This document shows positions 25,783 to 34,785 of a stretch of DNA of 64,000 nucleotides, one piece after another. The notes beneath the pieces were generated by a model. The model was given only the letters and a program-made list of their open reading frames with translations. It made no database searches and was not told where the DNA came from. Position 1 is the stretch's first letter. Every line of letters starts with the position of its first letter. The stretch spans positions 1 through 64,000 of the forward strand of contig JAXGMN010000043.1 of assembly GCA_040768665.1 (NCBI GenBank). The letters are read 5' to 3'. The position numbers and the translations under genes are program-made. This DNA is from JABWBD01 sp040768665. Its GTDB lineage: Bacteria; Planctomycetota; Planctomycetia; Pirellulales; Thermoguttaceae.

Positions 25783-25947
25783 ATGCGAGCTTTGCTGCAA
25801 TTACTGATGTTGCTCCTTGCGGTTCTGCCGTTCGCGGTCGGGTGCTCGTCGCGGATGAGTGAAGAAGCGGCCGAGAGACTTGAGGCGGAGCAGGCCGAGG
25901 AGGAATCCTCTGAGATCCCGGACAATGCGGCGGGTGACGAGGAGTGA
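25783..25947 (+). CDS. Small lipoprotein
   Basis: 54 residues. The signal peptide MRALLQLLMLLLAVLPFAVG is followed by Cys (FAVGC lipobox), then a short acidic, Glu-rich tail (EEAAERLEAEQAEEESSEIP). A strong ribosome site (GAGGAGGG) supports the ATG at 25783. It is probably lipid-anchored in the envelope. Function unknown. Confidence 0.7.
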   Translation: MRALLQLLMLLLAVLPFAVGCSSRMSEEAAERLEAEQAEEESSEIPDNAAGDEE

Positions 25948-26032
25948 TACCGTCCCTCGCTCGTTGCCGCTTTTCCGACGTCGTCAAGCAGTCGCATCGT
26001 AGAGTTCGGCGAACACAGTTGAAGAAGACCGA

Positions 26033-27277
26033 ATGACGAGACCGGCCGGACAAGGCGACGACGTCCGAATGCGAGGATTCGCCCGGCGAACGAGGGTGGC
26101 CGACGCGATCCTTTGGCTGGACACCCACACCCGCCGGCTGCCCGGCGAATCGGTCCCCTTGGCCCAGGCGTCAGGGAGGGTGCTGGCGGAAGATGTCACC
26201 AGTACGGTCAACGTGCCGGGCTTCGTCCGGGCGATGATGGACGGCTTTGCCCTTCGGGCGGCCGATACGGCGGGCGCCTCGCCGTACAACGGGCTCCCGC
26301 TGGCGGTTGTTGGGCAATCCATGCCGGGGCGCCCCTATCCGGGCCGCGTGGAGCCGGGGCAGGCGGTGCGGATCATGACCGGGGCGAAATTGCCGGAGGG
26401 CACCGATGCCGTGCTCCCGGTGGAATTCGTGGAGAACCGAGGCGACGATCAAGTGGTCGCCCAGGGAGAGGTTTCGCCGGAGAAACACATCGGTCGGATC
26501 GGCGAGGATGTAGCTGCGGGGAGCGTGGTGCTCGTGGCGGGTCGGCGGCTGCGGCCGCAGGATGTCGGCGTCCTGGCGTCGATCGGCTGTGGGGAGGTTG
26601 CCGTGGTTCGCCGCGCGCGTGTGCGGATCGTGGTGACCGGTAACGAACTGCTGCCGGCCGGATCGAAACCGGCCGCCGCGCGGATCGTGGATTCCAACGG
26701 CCCGATGCTCGAGGCGCTCGTCGCTCGCGATGGTGGCCTGCCGATTCATCCGGGCATCGTCCCCGACGAGCCTGGGGAGATTCTCGAAGCCCTGCGGAGC
26801 GACGCCGACGTCGTGCTGGTCTCCGGCGGGTCGAGCGTAGGGCAGGAAGATCTTGCACCGTCGCTGGTTGCCGAGCACGGCGAACTAGCCGTCCACGGAA
26901 TCGCCATGCGTCCGAGCAGCCCGACGGGGATTGGAGTGCTCGACGGCCGATTGGTGGTGCTGCTGCCGGGCAATCCGGTTTCGTGCCTTTGCGCTTACGA
27001 TTTTTTCGCTGGTCGGGCGATTCGGGCTATGGGGGGGCGCTCGGCCGACTGGCCCTACCGCCGCCTTCCGTTACGGTTAAAACGCAAAGCCAGTTCGGCG
27101 ATCGGGCGGTTCGACTACTTGCGCGTGCGAATTGACGGCGGGCAAGTCGAGCCCTTGGCGATTGGCGGTGCGTCGGTCCTCTCATCGACCACCCGGGCCG
27201 ACGGTTTCGTGCTGATTCCCGAAGACAGCGAAGGGTATCCGGCCGGCGCCGAGGTGGAAGTCTTCTTGTACGACTGA
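26033..27277 (+). CDS. moeA: Molybdopterin molybdenumtransferase MoeA
   Basis: This 414-residue protein inserts molybdenum into adenylylated molybdopterin to finish the cofactor. Family landmarks in order are the N-terminal domain with DAILWLDTHTRRLPGESVPL, VPGFVRAMMDGFALRAADTA (the conserved MDGFA), GEDVAAGSVVLVAGRRLRP, VVTGNELLPAG, VSGGSSVGQEDL, RPSSPTGIGVL, and LLPGNPVSCLCAYDFF. The C-terminal beta domain ends the protein. Length is normal. No other molybdenum-cofactor gene is nearby. An ATG at 26069 is an alternative start. Confidence 0.95.
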   Translation: MTRPAGQGDDVRMRGFARRTRVADAILWLDTHTRRLPGESVPLAQASGRVLAEDVTSTVNVPGFVRAMMDGFALRAADTAGASPYNGLPLAVVGQSMPGRPYPGRVEPGQAVRIMTGAKLPEGTDAVLPVEFVENRGDDQVVAQGEVSPEKHIGRIGEDVAAGSVVLVAGRRLRPQDVGVLASIGCGEVAVVRRARVRIVVTGNELLPAGSKPAAARIVDSNGPMLEALVARDGGLPIHPGIVPDEPGEILEALRSDADVVLVSGGSSVGQEDLAPSLVAEHGELAVHGIAMRPSSPTGIGVLDGRLVVLLPGNPVSCLCAYDFFAGRAIRAMGGRSADWPYRRLPLRLKRKASSAIGRFDYLRVRIDGGQVEPLAIGGASVLSSTTRADGFVLIPEDSEGYPAGAEVEVFLYD

Positions 27278-27422
27278 CCTCGATGGGGAGGAGAATGTTA
27301 GTGGCACTAATCCCCGCTGTTGAACCATGCCGAAACTCGGATTGACCGGCAAGGCGGAATGGCAGTAGATTCGCAGGGGTAACCCGGAAGTAGAAGAGCG
27401 TAGCCTGTCGGCGCCCCCCAAC

Positions 27423-28544
27423 ATGTCTGATATCGTTGTCAAGCCCGTCACAACCCGCCGGGAGCGGCGCGAGTTCGTTCGCTTTCCGTGGCAGCTCTAT
27501 CGTGAGGATCCGAATTGGGTCCCGCCGCTGGTCGACAACCAGTTGGAACTGCTCGGCTACCGGCCGCACCCGCTTTGGACGGACAACGAGATCCAGACCT
27601 TTCTCGCCGTCCGGAAAGGGGCGGTATGCGGCCGGATCGCGGCCGTTTTCAGCCGCGGGCACATCGAGCAATACAAGGAGCGACGGGGGTATTTCGGGTT
27701 TTTCGAGTGCGTCGACGATCAACGTGTCGCGGAGGCGCTGTTCGACGCGGCTCGCGGCTGGCTGGCCGATCGTGAGATTCATACCCTGCGCGGACCGACC
27801 AACCCGGCCATGATGTACGAGATCGGACTGCTCATCGACGGGTTCGACTCGCCGCCGACGTTCCTGATGACGTACAACCCGCCGTACTACGCTCGTTTGA
27901 TCGAGAACTGCGGTTTCCGGAAGACGCAGGATCTCTACTCGTTTGCAGGCCATGTCAGCCAGCTTCCCGAAATCCGGAAAAAGCTGGGGCCGATCGTCGA
28001 GGGCATCACCGAGTACTGCAACGTCCACGTCCGTCCGCTCAACAAGGCGAGGTTCATGGAGGACGTGAAGGCGTTTTTGGAGGTATTCAACCGCTCGCTG
28101 GTCAACCATTGGGGCTACGTGCCGATGTCCGACGCGGAGATCCGGCATGTGGCTAAGGGGTTGCGCTGGCTGATGGTTCCCGAACTGATCATGGGCGCCG
28201 AGATCGACGGCAGATTGGTCGGGTCGGTTATCACGCTGCCCGACTACAACCCACGGATCAAACAGATCGGCGGCCGGCTGTTTCCTTTCGGGTTCCTCCG
28301 CCTGCTGTGGCGAAAGAACAAGATCAAACGTATTCGACTCATGAGCACCAATGTCGTTCCGGAGTACCAGCGGCTGGGCGTTCCTCTGTGCCTCTTCGCC
28401 GGAATGCTGCCCAAGGCGCTTGAGTGGGGAATCGAGGAGGCCGAGTTTTCGTGGGTAGCCGAGTCGAATTCGCTCTCGCGCGGAAGCCTGCAGAAGGCGG
28501 GACTAAACCGCGAAAAGACGTGGCGGGTGTACGACCTCGACTAG
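27423..28544 (+). CDS. GNAT-family acyltransferase-like protein
   Basis: 373 residues. The C-terminal part shows a GNAT core: GRLVGSVITLPDYN for beta4, then STNVVPEYQRLGVPLCLF, close to motif A (Q-x-x-G-x) that binds the acyl-CoA pyrophosphate. The N-terminal half (REFVRFPWQLYREDPNWVPP) resembles a large group of uncharacterised GNAT proteins found in many bacteria. The substrate is unknown. It ends 15 bp before the truncated SDR gene, so the two were probably in one operon. Confidence 0.8.
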   Translation: MSDIVVKPVTTRRERREFVRFPWQLYREDPNWVPPLVDNQLELLGYRPHPLWTDNEIQTFLAVRKGAVCGRIAAVFSRGHIEQYKERRGYFGFFECVDDQRVAEALFDAARGWLADREIHTLRGPTNPAMMYEIGLLIDGFDSPPTFLMTYNPPYYARLIENCGFRKTQDLYSFAGHVSQLPEIRKKLGPIVEGITEYCNVHVRPLNKARFMEDVKAFLEVFNRSLVNHWGYVPMSDAEIRHVAKGLRWLMVPELIMGAEIDGRLVGSVITLPDYNPRIKQIGGRLFPFGFLRLLWRKNKIKRIRLMSTNVVPEYQRLGVPLCLFAGMLPKALEWGIEEAEFSWVAESNSLSRGSLQKAGLNREKTWRVYDLD

Positions 28545-28559
28545 GCGGGAAGTCGTTCA

Positions 28560-28805
28560 ATGGCCAGGGTCCTGGTAACCGGAGCGAACGGATTCGTCGG
28601 ACAGAACCTCGTGGCCAGGCTTGTTGCCCGCGGCGACGAAGTGACGGGGCTGGTTCGCAAGACCTCGTGGCTCGATGGACTGAAGCCGTACGACGTCCGG
28701 CTGGTGTACGGCAACGTCACATCGGTCGAGACGCTTTCGGGCGCCGTCGAGAGACAGGACATCGTCTACCATGTTGCGGGGAGCGTGCGTTCGCTTCACC
28801 CGTAG
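28560..28805 (+). pseudogene. Truncated NAD-dependent epimerase/SDR
   Basis: 81 residues starting MARVLVTGANGFVGQNLVAR, the GxxGxxG dinucleotide-binding motif of extended SDR sugar epimerases, and ending IVYHVAGSVRSLHP just before the expected catalytic Tyr-x-x-x-Lys part. Full enzymes are about 300-350 residues. The stop is followed directly by the promoter region of mnmA. A deletion of the 3' three-quarters seems likely. Confidence 0.8.
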
Positions 28806-28822
28806 CGGGGTGGTGCTATAAT
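28795..28822 (+). promoter_or_regulatory. Possible promoter of mnmA
   Basis: TATAAT at 28817-28822 with a weak -35 (TTCACC, 28795-28800). It begins inside the last codons of the truncated SDR. Confidence 0.4.
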
Positions 28823-28863
28823 TCGGCTAGTCGCTCGTTGTTCCTGCATCTTCCCCTTTTCAC

Positions 28864-29952
28864 ATGTCCCGTATTGTCCTGGCGATGTCCGGCGGAGTGG
28901 ACAGCAGCGTGGCAGCCTGGCTGCTCCGCGAGCGGGGGCACGATGTGATCGGGGTGTTCATGCGGCACGGGATCGAGGCGGAAGAGGCGTGCCGGGTCGG
29001 GGCGAGCGAAGGGAAGGTCCCTAAGCAGGGCTGCTGCAGCGCAGCCGACGCCGAAGACGCTCGCCGCGTTGCCGACATGCTCAGGATCCCTTTTTATGCA
29101 TTGAACCTCGAAGCCGAATTCGGGCGGATCGTCGATTACTTCGTGGGCGAGTACAGCGCCGGCCGCACGCCCAATCCTTGTGTGGTCTGCAATACCTGGC
29201 TGAAATTCGGCAAGCTTTTCGACTACGCCGATGCCGTGGGCGCCGAGTTTGTCGCCACGGGACACTACGCGCGACTCGTGCCGTCGGAAGACGCCAATGC
29301 TCCGGCTTTGTGCCGCGGCAAGGACCGCTCGAAAGACCAGTCGTACGTGCTGTTCGGCGTCGAGCGGCGGCTCATGCCACGGCTCTGCCTCCCGGTCGGA
29401 GACTATGAGAAGGTCGAAATTCGCCGGATGGCGGCCGACCTGGGGCTGCGGGTGGCGGAGAAGAGGGACAGCCAGGAGATCTGCTTTGTGCCGGATCAGG
29501 ATCACGCCCGTTTTGTCCGCCAACGGCGAGGCGGCGAAGATACGTCCGGGGAAATCGTGACGACCAGCGGTGCGGTGGTCGGTCGTCACGACGGGCTGGA
29601 ACGCTTCACCGTCGGGCAACGCAAAGGGCTCGGCATCGCGCTGGGAGATCCGCGGTTTGTCGTTCGTTTGGAGCCGGACACTCGCCGCGTCGTCGTGGGA
29701 ACGCGCGACGAGCTCGCGCAGAATGGACTCACCGCCAGCGGAGCGAACTGGCTGGTCGACGTGCCTTCCGAGCCGATTCGCTGCCAGGTGAAGATCCGGT
29801 ACCGTACCCCGGCGTTTGCGGCAACCGTGGAGCGGCTTGAGGGTGATCGGTTCCGCGTTTCCTTCGACGAGCCGTGCTACGGGATCGCCCCGGGGCAGGC
29901 GGCCGTTTGCTATCAGGACGACCGCGTGCTGGGCGGCGGTTGGATTGAGTAG
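28864..29952 (+). CDS. mnmA: tRNA 2-thiouridylase MnmA
   Basis: This 362-residue enzyme thiolates U34 of tRNAs for Lys, Glu and Gln. The PP-loop VLAMSGGVDSSVAAWLL lies at the N-terminus. The two catalytic Cys positions are in NPCVVCNTWLKFG (nucleophile) and RDSQEICFVPDQ. FVATGHYARL and the FTVGQRKGLG region of the C-terminal domains are also present. It has a somewhat longer first loop (EACRVGASEGKVPKQGCCSA), seen in many bacterial MnmA proteins. The length is usual. mnmG in the same window serves the same wobble position. Confidence 0.96.
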   Translation: MSRIVLAMSGGVDSSVAAWLLRERGHDVIGVFMRHGIEAEEACRVGASEGKVPKQGCCSAADAEDARRVADMLRIPFYALNLEAEFGRIVDYFVGEYSAGRTPNPCVVCNTWLKFGKLFDYADAVGAEFVATGHYARLVPSEDANAPALCRGKDRSKDQSYVLFGVERRLMPRLCLPVGDYEKVEIRRMAADLGLRVAEKRDSQEICFVPDQDHARFVRQRRGGEDTSGEIVTTSGAVVGRHDGLERFTVGQRKGLGIALGDPRFVVRLEPDTRRVVVGTRDELAQNGLTASGANWLVDVPSEPIRCQVKIRYRTPAFAATVERLEGDRFRVSFDEPCYGIAPGQAAVCYQDDRVLGGGWIE

Positions 29953-29960
29953 CGCCGCGT

Positions 29961-30812
29961 TCACCCCGCAGTGCATCGTTTACGGGCAAAACGTCTTCGG
30001 TAATCGCCGGGCGACAGGCCCGTGTCGGTGCGAAAGAGTTGGCCGAAATAGCTCGACGAGCTGAAGCCGGTGTGGGCCGCAATGTCGGCGATGGGATCGC
30101 TGGTGCCGACGAGTCTTTCCTTTGCCTTTTCGAGCCTGAGGTCCGTGAGATACTGGATGAGGGTCTTGCCGGTCGCACGCTTGAAAACGGCATGAAAATG
30201 GCTCCGGCTCAGCGGGCAGAACTCCAGGACCGAGTCGACCGTGATCGTCTTCATGTACGAGGCATCGAGGTAATCGATCACTTCGCGAATCATCTGCTCG
30301 TGTGAAGGGGCCGGGCAGATGGGGCGGCCCTGGCTGTGGAATTCGGCATCGCGGGCGATGGAAACCAAAAGCCGCATCGTCAACATTTTCAGCACGGCAT
30401 GATAGGCCAGGGCTTTTCGCTGGAACTCGACGAGGAGTTCCTCGAAGATCGGTCGCACGCACGTCTGGCCAGGCGTGGAGAGCGGCACCTTGCCGCGAAA
30501 CCAGGCCAACTTGTCGATCACATCGAGCGCTTCTTTGTCGCCCGGAAGGGCGGGAGTGAACAGGTGGCTTTGGAAGTCGAGCACGAAGCAGTCGAACTTC
30601 CGGCCGGGCGGGAAGAGAGACCGGTGCTCGGTGCCGGCCGGGATGAAGAACATGTCGCCGGGGCGCATGGCGAACTGCCATCCGTCGGCGCACTGGCCGC
30701 CTTCGCCGAACGTGCAATACAGCAGTTGATGGTAGTCGTGGACGTGCGGGCTGTCGGCGTTGCGGCAACCGGGCGGATTGCGGTTGAGGCTCAGGTGGAA
30801 ATAGGCGTCCAT
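29961..30812 (-). CDS. AraC-family transcriptional regulator
   Basis: About 283 residues. Residues 1-110 form a cupin-like effector domain (HVHDYHQLLYCTFGEG, MRPGDMFFIPAGTEHRSLFP) that probably binds a sugar. The last 100 or so residues are the paired HTH: VDSVLEFCPLSRSHFHAVFK, ATGKTLIQYLTDLRLEKAKE and IADIAAHTGFSSSSYFGQLF. It is transcribed away from the ThuA/propeller gene at 31067, and the shared 254-bp region is likely its operator. It is the obvious candidate controller of the secreted catabolic locus to its right. Confidence 0.88.
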   Translation of the reverse strand: MDAYFHLSLNRNPPGCRNADSPHVHDYHQLLYCTFGEGGQCADGWQFAMRPGDMFFIPAGTEHRSLFPPGRKFDCFVLDFQSHLFTPALPGDKEALDVIDKLAWFRGKVPLSTPGQTCVRPIFEELLVEFQRKALAYHAVLKMLTMRLLVSIARDAEFHSQGRPICPAPSHEQMIREVIDYLDASYMKTITVDSVLEFCPLSRSHFHAVFKRATGKTLIQYLTDLRLEKAKERLVGTSDPIADIAAHTGFSSSSYFGQLFRTDTGLSPGDYRRRFARKRCTAG

Positions 30813-30935
30813 GGCTGGACTCACGGAAAGGGTTGCGGGCTATCGCATCGGGAATGGAATCCAAGCCGCCGACAGCCGTCGTATCGGCAACCGCCATTTT
30901 ACCGCAAGCTACCGCGCGTCGGAACACCCTCTTCA

Positions 30936-30974
30936 GACAATCCTGATAGTTTTGCGGAGAATCGTGAGATTGTC
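30936..30974. promoter_or_regulatory. Possible operator between araC-type gene and catabolic locus
   Basis: The inverted halves GACAATC (30936-30942) and GATTGTC (30968-30974) lie in the divergent intergenic region. Short, so only suggestive. Confidence 0.3.
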
Positions 30975-31066
30975 GCCCCGGCGAACCGAGGTACACTGGT
31001 AATCGTGGCAGCCTGCGTCGAACGCCCAGGCACACCGGCTTTCCTCACGTGGACAGGTACCGAGCT

Positions 31067-33160
31067 ATGAATCGCGCGTTGAATTTCTGTACGGCAGGGC
31101 TCCTTGGCTTTGCCGTGTTGGCTTCCGCAGCATCGGCCAAGGACACGAAGGTCGTGATGTTGGCAGGAAAGAAGAGTCACGGCCCTGGGGAACATGAATA
31201 CGAGAAGAGCCTCCAGCTATTCCGGCATTGCCTGGACACGGCGTTGAACGTGCGGCACGTGCTCGTCGATGTCCATACCGACGGCTGGCCCGAGGACGAG
31301 AAAACCCTCGACGACGCCGATACGATCGTCCTGTTCAGCGATGGGGGCAGTCTCAGCAACCGGCATCCGCTTCTCACCGGGAACCGGATGGCGGTGTTGG
31401 AAAAGCAGATGCGGCGAGGTTGCGGGCTGGTTGCGATCCATTGGACGCTCAATCTGCCTTCGAAGGTCGGCAACGAGACCTTTCTTCGTTGGATCGGCGG
31501 GTTCAAGGATTATGAAGATCCGCCGCGCGGGATCGGACAGCCGCTGCTGGTCGACGATTGGTCGAAGCAGGCGGAACATCCAATCTGCCGGGGACTGAGA
31601 CCGTTCGCGATGCCCGAGGACGAGTACAAAACGCCGGAGCGTCTGCTCTCGGATTCGCCGGGGTTTGTGCCGATCCTCCCGTTCCCGGGCAAGCCGGGGG
31701 CGCCGCTGTGGGCCTGGGCGTGGCAGCGGGAGGACGGCGGACGCGGGTTCGGGTTCATCGGTGGGCACAAGCACGCGCTCTGGGAGATCGAAGAGATCCG
31801 CAAAGCGATGCTCAACGCCATTCTCTGGACCGCGCAGAAGCCGGTGCCGGACGACGGCGTGATCTCGTCGCTCCCACCGGCCGCCACGTCGCCGCCGGAG
31901 CCGGTTTTCTTGCCCTGGAAGATCGACGGGCCGGTGCATGATCCGGCGATCGGAAGCTACTGGTACGGGCCGTTCAACGAGTCATGTTCGCTGGTCGACG
32001 TCAATGGTGACGGCCAGGTCGATATCACGTGCGGCGTCCATTGGTACGAGGCGCCGAAGTGGACGAGGCACCCCTACTATTTCGAGGGCGCGGAGAAGCG
32101 GGACTTCTTGCACGGCCATTGCCATGAAACGGCCCTGGACGTGAACCGGGACGGCCTGGTGGACGTGGTCAACTCGGGATACCAGCCGGATATCGCCGGG
32201 GTGCTGTGGTATGAGAACCCGGGCCGGGACGGCGGCAAATGGAAGGTCCACCGGGTCCACGATTCGCCCTATGTCGAGGGCCTCGTGCCGGCCGACATCA
32301 ACGGCGACGGGCACCCGGATCTCCTGATGAACCATTTCCGCAAATATGGCGGGGCCGAAGGCGAGGGATCCGCCGCGCGCGTGGAAGCGATCGCCTGGCT
32401 GGAATCGATCGACAAGGAGCCCTGGCTCGTCAAGCGGGTGATCGCGGCCGACGCCGACGACCACGGCGCCGGAGTGGGCGATCTCAACGGCGACGGCCGC
32501 CTGGACGTGCTGTCGAAGCACGGCTGGTACGAAGCGCCGCCGAATCCCGCGCACGATCCGTGGCCGCACCACCCCGATTACGAGATCTCCTACCGGGCCT
32601 CGCTCCCGATGCTGGTGACCGACGTCAACGGCGACGGGCTGAACGACATCATCACCGGCAACGGTCACGGGTACGGCCTGGACTGGTTCGAGCAGCGACG
32701 AGACCGCGAGGGAAGACGAACTTTCCACCGACATGCCATCGAGGAGCACTTCGGCAACTTCCACACCATGGTGCTCGCCGACATGAACGGCGACGGCAGG
32801 GCCGACCTGCTGACCGGCAAACGGCTGTTCGGCCACGACGGCCGCGATGAAAGCGAATGGGACCCGCTGTTCCTGTTCTGGTACGACACTGAAGGGGGCA
32901 GGTTTGAGCGGCATGTGATTTCGTTCAACTACCTGCAATACTATCCCGGACACGACAACGTGAACGAACCCCCGCAGTATGCCTGCGGGACCGGCATGAA
33001 GATTACTCCGGGCGATATCAATGGAGACGGCAACTTGGATATTGTGGTGGCGGGGCGCGGCGGGCTATATGCCTTTGTGAACCGGGGCCTGACGCCGATC
33101 CCGAAATCGAGGAATCCCAAAGTGCCGCTGATTGGTGAGAAACGCCCCGACCTCAACTGA
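31067..33160 (+). CDS. Exported ThuA domain fused to a seven-motif beta-propeller
   Basis: 697 residues. A signal peptide (MNRALNFCTAGLLGFAVLAS) leads into a ThuA-like class I glutamine-amidotransferase-fold domain (residues about 25-260; VVMLAGKKSHGPGEHEYEKS, GCGLVAIHWTLNLP, GFGFIGGHKHALW). A long VCBS/FG-GAP propeller follows. Seven Ca-binding-type loops are visible: DVNGDGQVD, DVNRDGLVD, DINGDGHPD, DLNGDGRLD, DVNGDGLND, DMNGDGRAD and DINGDGNLD, fitting a seven-bladed propeller. ThuA proteins are linked to trehalose or sugar use, but the activity is not well known. I chose the ATG at 31067, which starts the signal peptide. Confidence 0.88.
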   Translation: MNRALNFCTAGLLGFAVLASAASAKDTKVVMLAGKKSHGPGEHEYEKSLQLFRHCLDTALNVRHVLVDVHTDGWPEDEKTLDDADTIVLFSDGGSLSNRHPLLTGNRMAVLEKQMRRGCGLVAIHWTLNLPSKVGNETFLRWIGGFKDYEDPPRGIGQPLLVDDWSKQAEHPICRGLRPFAMPEDEYKTPERLLSDSPGFVPILPFPGKPGAPLWAWAWQREDGGRGFGFIGGHKHALWEIEEIRKAMLNAILWTAQKPVPDDGVISSLPPAATSPPEPVFLPWKIDGPVHDPAIGSYWYGPFNESCSLVDVNGDGQVDITCGVHWYEAPKWTRHPYYFEGAEKRDFLHGHCHETALDVNRDGLVDVVNSGYQPDIAGVLWYENPGRDGGKWKVHRVHDSPYVEGLVPADINGDGHPDLLMNHFRKYGGAEGEGSAARVEAIAWLESIDKEPWLVKRVIAADADDHGAGVGDLNGDGRLDVLSKHGWYEAPPNPAHDPWPHHPDYEISYRASLPMLVTDVNGDGLNDIITGNGHGYGLDWFEQRRDREGRRTFHRHAIEEHFGNFHTMVLADMNGDGRADLLTGKRLFGHDGRDESEWDPLFLFWYDTEGGRFERHVISFNYLQYYPGHDNVNEPPQYACGTGMKITPGDINGDGNLDIVVAGRGGLYAFVNRGLTPIPKSRNPKVPLIGEKRPDLN

Positions 33161-33167
33161 AGTGTTC

Positions 33168-33290
33168 GTAAGCGTTCACGCGGCGGAAGAGAGGGGGACA
33201 GGTCCATGTTTTCGGCCAACGTCTTTGAGGCCACAATACCCGAATTGGCCGAAAAATGGACCCGTCCCCGGCCACCCCGTGAACGCTTAC
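33168..33290. repeat. Dispersed repeat, type A copy
   Basis: Perfect 13-bp terminal arms (GTAAGCGTTCACG and complement) enclose GGGGGACAGGTCCATGTTTT, then CGGCCAA, and TTGGCCGAAAAATGGACCCG followed by TCCCC, which are also largely complementary. It fills the gap between the ThuA-propeller and oxidoreductase genes. Confidence 0.75.
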
Positions 33291-33320
33291 AAATTTTCCA
33301 TCGACCGGGAGTGAACCGAC

Positions 33321-34751
33321 ATGAAGACACGCATGAACCGCCGTCGTTTCCTGGCCAGCGCCGCCCTGGGCGGCGCCGGCCTACTGATGCTGCCTGGCGG
33401 TGCTTCGGCACGGACCTATCAGGCCAATGAGAAGCTGAACGTCGCGCTGGTGGGGGTGGGATCGCGAGGCAGGCACTTCGTCGGCGCGATTCCCCGGATC
33501 GGCGAGAACCTTGTAGCGCTCTGCGACGTCAACGACCGGCAGACGGAGTGGGCAGTGCAGCAGCTTCCTTCGGCAAGACGATTTCGCGACTTCCGCAAGA
33601 TGTTCGACGAGATGGATCGGCAGATCGACGCGGTGATCGTGGCAACGCCGGTACACACGCACGCGGTGGTCGGGATGGCGGCCATGGCGCGGGGCAAGCA
33701 CCTTTACATGGAGAAACCGCTTACGCACAGCGTCGCCGAGGCCCGCGCGATGCGGGATTTCGCCCGGCGGCAAAAGGTGGTTACTCAGCAGGGCAGCCAG
33801 GGGATGGCCACCGATTCGTTCCGCCGGACGCTGGAACGGATTCAAGACGGAGCGATCGGCGAGATCCGCGAGGCACACGTGCTATTTGAGTCGGGCGGCA
33901 CGGGGCCGATCGAGCGGCCCGCCGAGCAGCCGCCGGTGCCCGGAACGCTCGACTGGGACCTCTGGCTCGGCCCGGCGGCGGTGCGGCCGTATCACCCGGG
34001 ATATCTCAATCCGGACTTTCCGGGAGCCGGTGGCAAGCCGTTCGATCCGGCGCTGCTGGGCTGGAACCGCTGGCGCGACTTCGGCGCGGGGGCGTTGGGC
34101 GGCGCCGGCGCCCACTCGATCAACCTGGCGTTCAAGGCTCTCGACGTCGGGGCTCTCTGGAGCGGTGGCGAGGGAAGCCGCGCGATTCGCGTCGAGACGG
34201 AGATCTCCGAGCGGTGCCCGGAGAATTTTCCGCAGTGCCAGATCGTCCGTTTCCATCTGCCGCCGCGAGGGCCGCTGCCGCCGGCGACGATCCACTGGTG
34301 CAACGCCTGGAACTCGGAGATCCAGCGGCGAGGGATCCTGGCGGAGTTGGAAAAGACCACCGGGCAGACGCTGAAGTGGCAGTCGGGAAGCTGGTCGCCG
34401 CACTCCTTCCTGCTGCTCGTAGGAAGCAAGGGATGGGCGCTGGCCAACTTTCACAACTCGGTCTGCAAGCTGCTGCCCGAGAAGGATTTTTCCGATGCCG
34501 ACGGGCCGCCGCAGAAATTGCCGCGATCAGGCAGCCACGAACGCGAGTGGGCGGGCGCGTGCAAGGGTGGACCGATGCCGATGGCGAATTTCGACCACTC
34601 CGGGCCGGCGGTGGAACTTTTGCTATTGGGCAACGTGGCGGCGCTGGTCGATCGGCCGTTCGAGTTCGATCCGGCGAGTTGCACGGTTCTCCGCGACGAA
34701 GAAGCCAACCGGGCGTTGCGGTCAGCGTATCGTGACGGTTGGACGTTGTGA
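33321..34751 (+). CDS. Tat-exported Gfo/Idh/MocA oxidoreductase
   Basis: 476 residues. A twin-arginine signal (MNRRRFLASAALGGAGLL) is followed by the Rossmann domain (LNVALVGVGSRG, VALCDVNDRQ, AVIVATPVHTHAVVGMAAMA, GKHLYMEKPLTHSVAEARAM, with the EKP lysine). The C-terminal alpha/beta domain contains the GAGALGGAGAHSINL segment expected for this group. Such enzymes oxidise or reduce sugars using NAD(P). Export suggests action on extracellular sugar derivatives, with cofactor carried through Tat. The ThuA gene follows after 34 bp. Confidence 0.9.
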   Translation: MKTRMNRRRFLASAALGGAGLLMLPGGASARTYQANEKLNVALVGVGSRGRHFVGAIPRIGENLVALCDVNDRQTEWAVQQLPSARRFRDFRKMFDEMDRQIDAVIVATPVHTHAVVGMAAMARGKHLYMEKPLTHSVAEARAMRDFARRQKVVTQQGSQGMATDSFRRTLERIQDGAIGEIREAHVLFESGGTGPIERPAEQPPVPGTLDWDLWLGPAAVRPYHPGYLNPDFPGAGGKPFDPALLGWNRWRDFGAGALGGAGAHSINLAFKALDVGALWSGGEGSRAIRVETEISERCPENFPQCQIVRFHLPPRGPLPPATIHWCNAWNSEIQRRGILAELEKTTGQTLKWQSGSWSPHSFLLLVGSKGWALANFHNSVCKLLPEKDFSDADGPPQKLPRSGSHEREWAGACKGGPMPMANFDHSGPAVELLLLGNVAALVDRPFEFDPASCTVLRDEEANRALRSAYRDGWTL

Positions 34752-34785
34752 CGCGACGAGTCCCTGAAATCAGGAGCGATGCACC

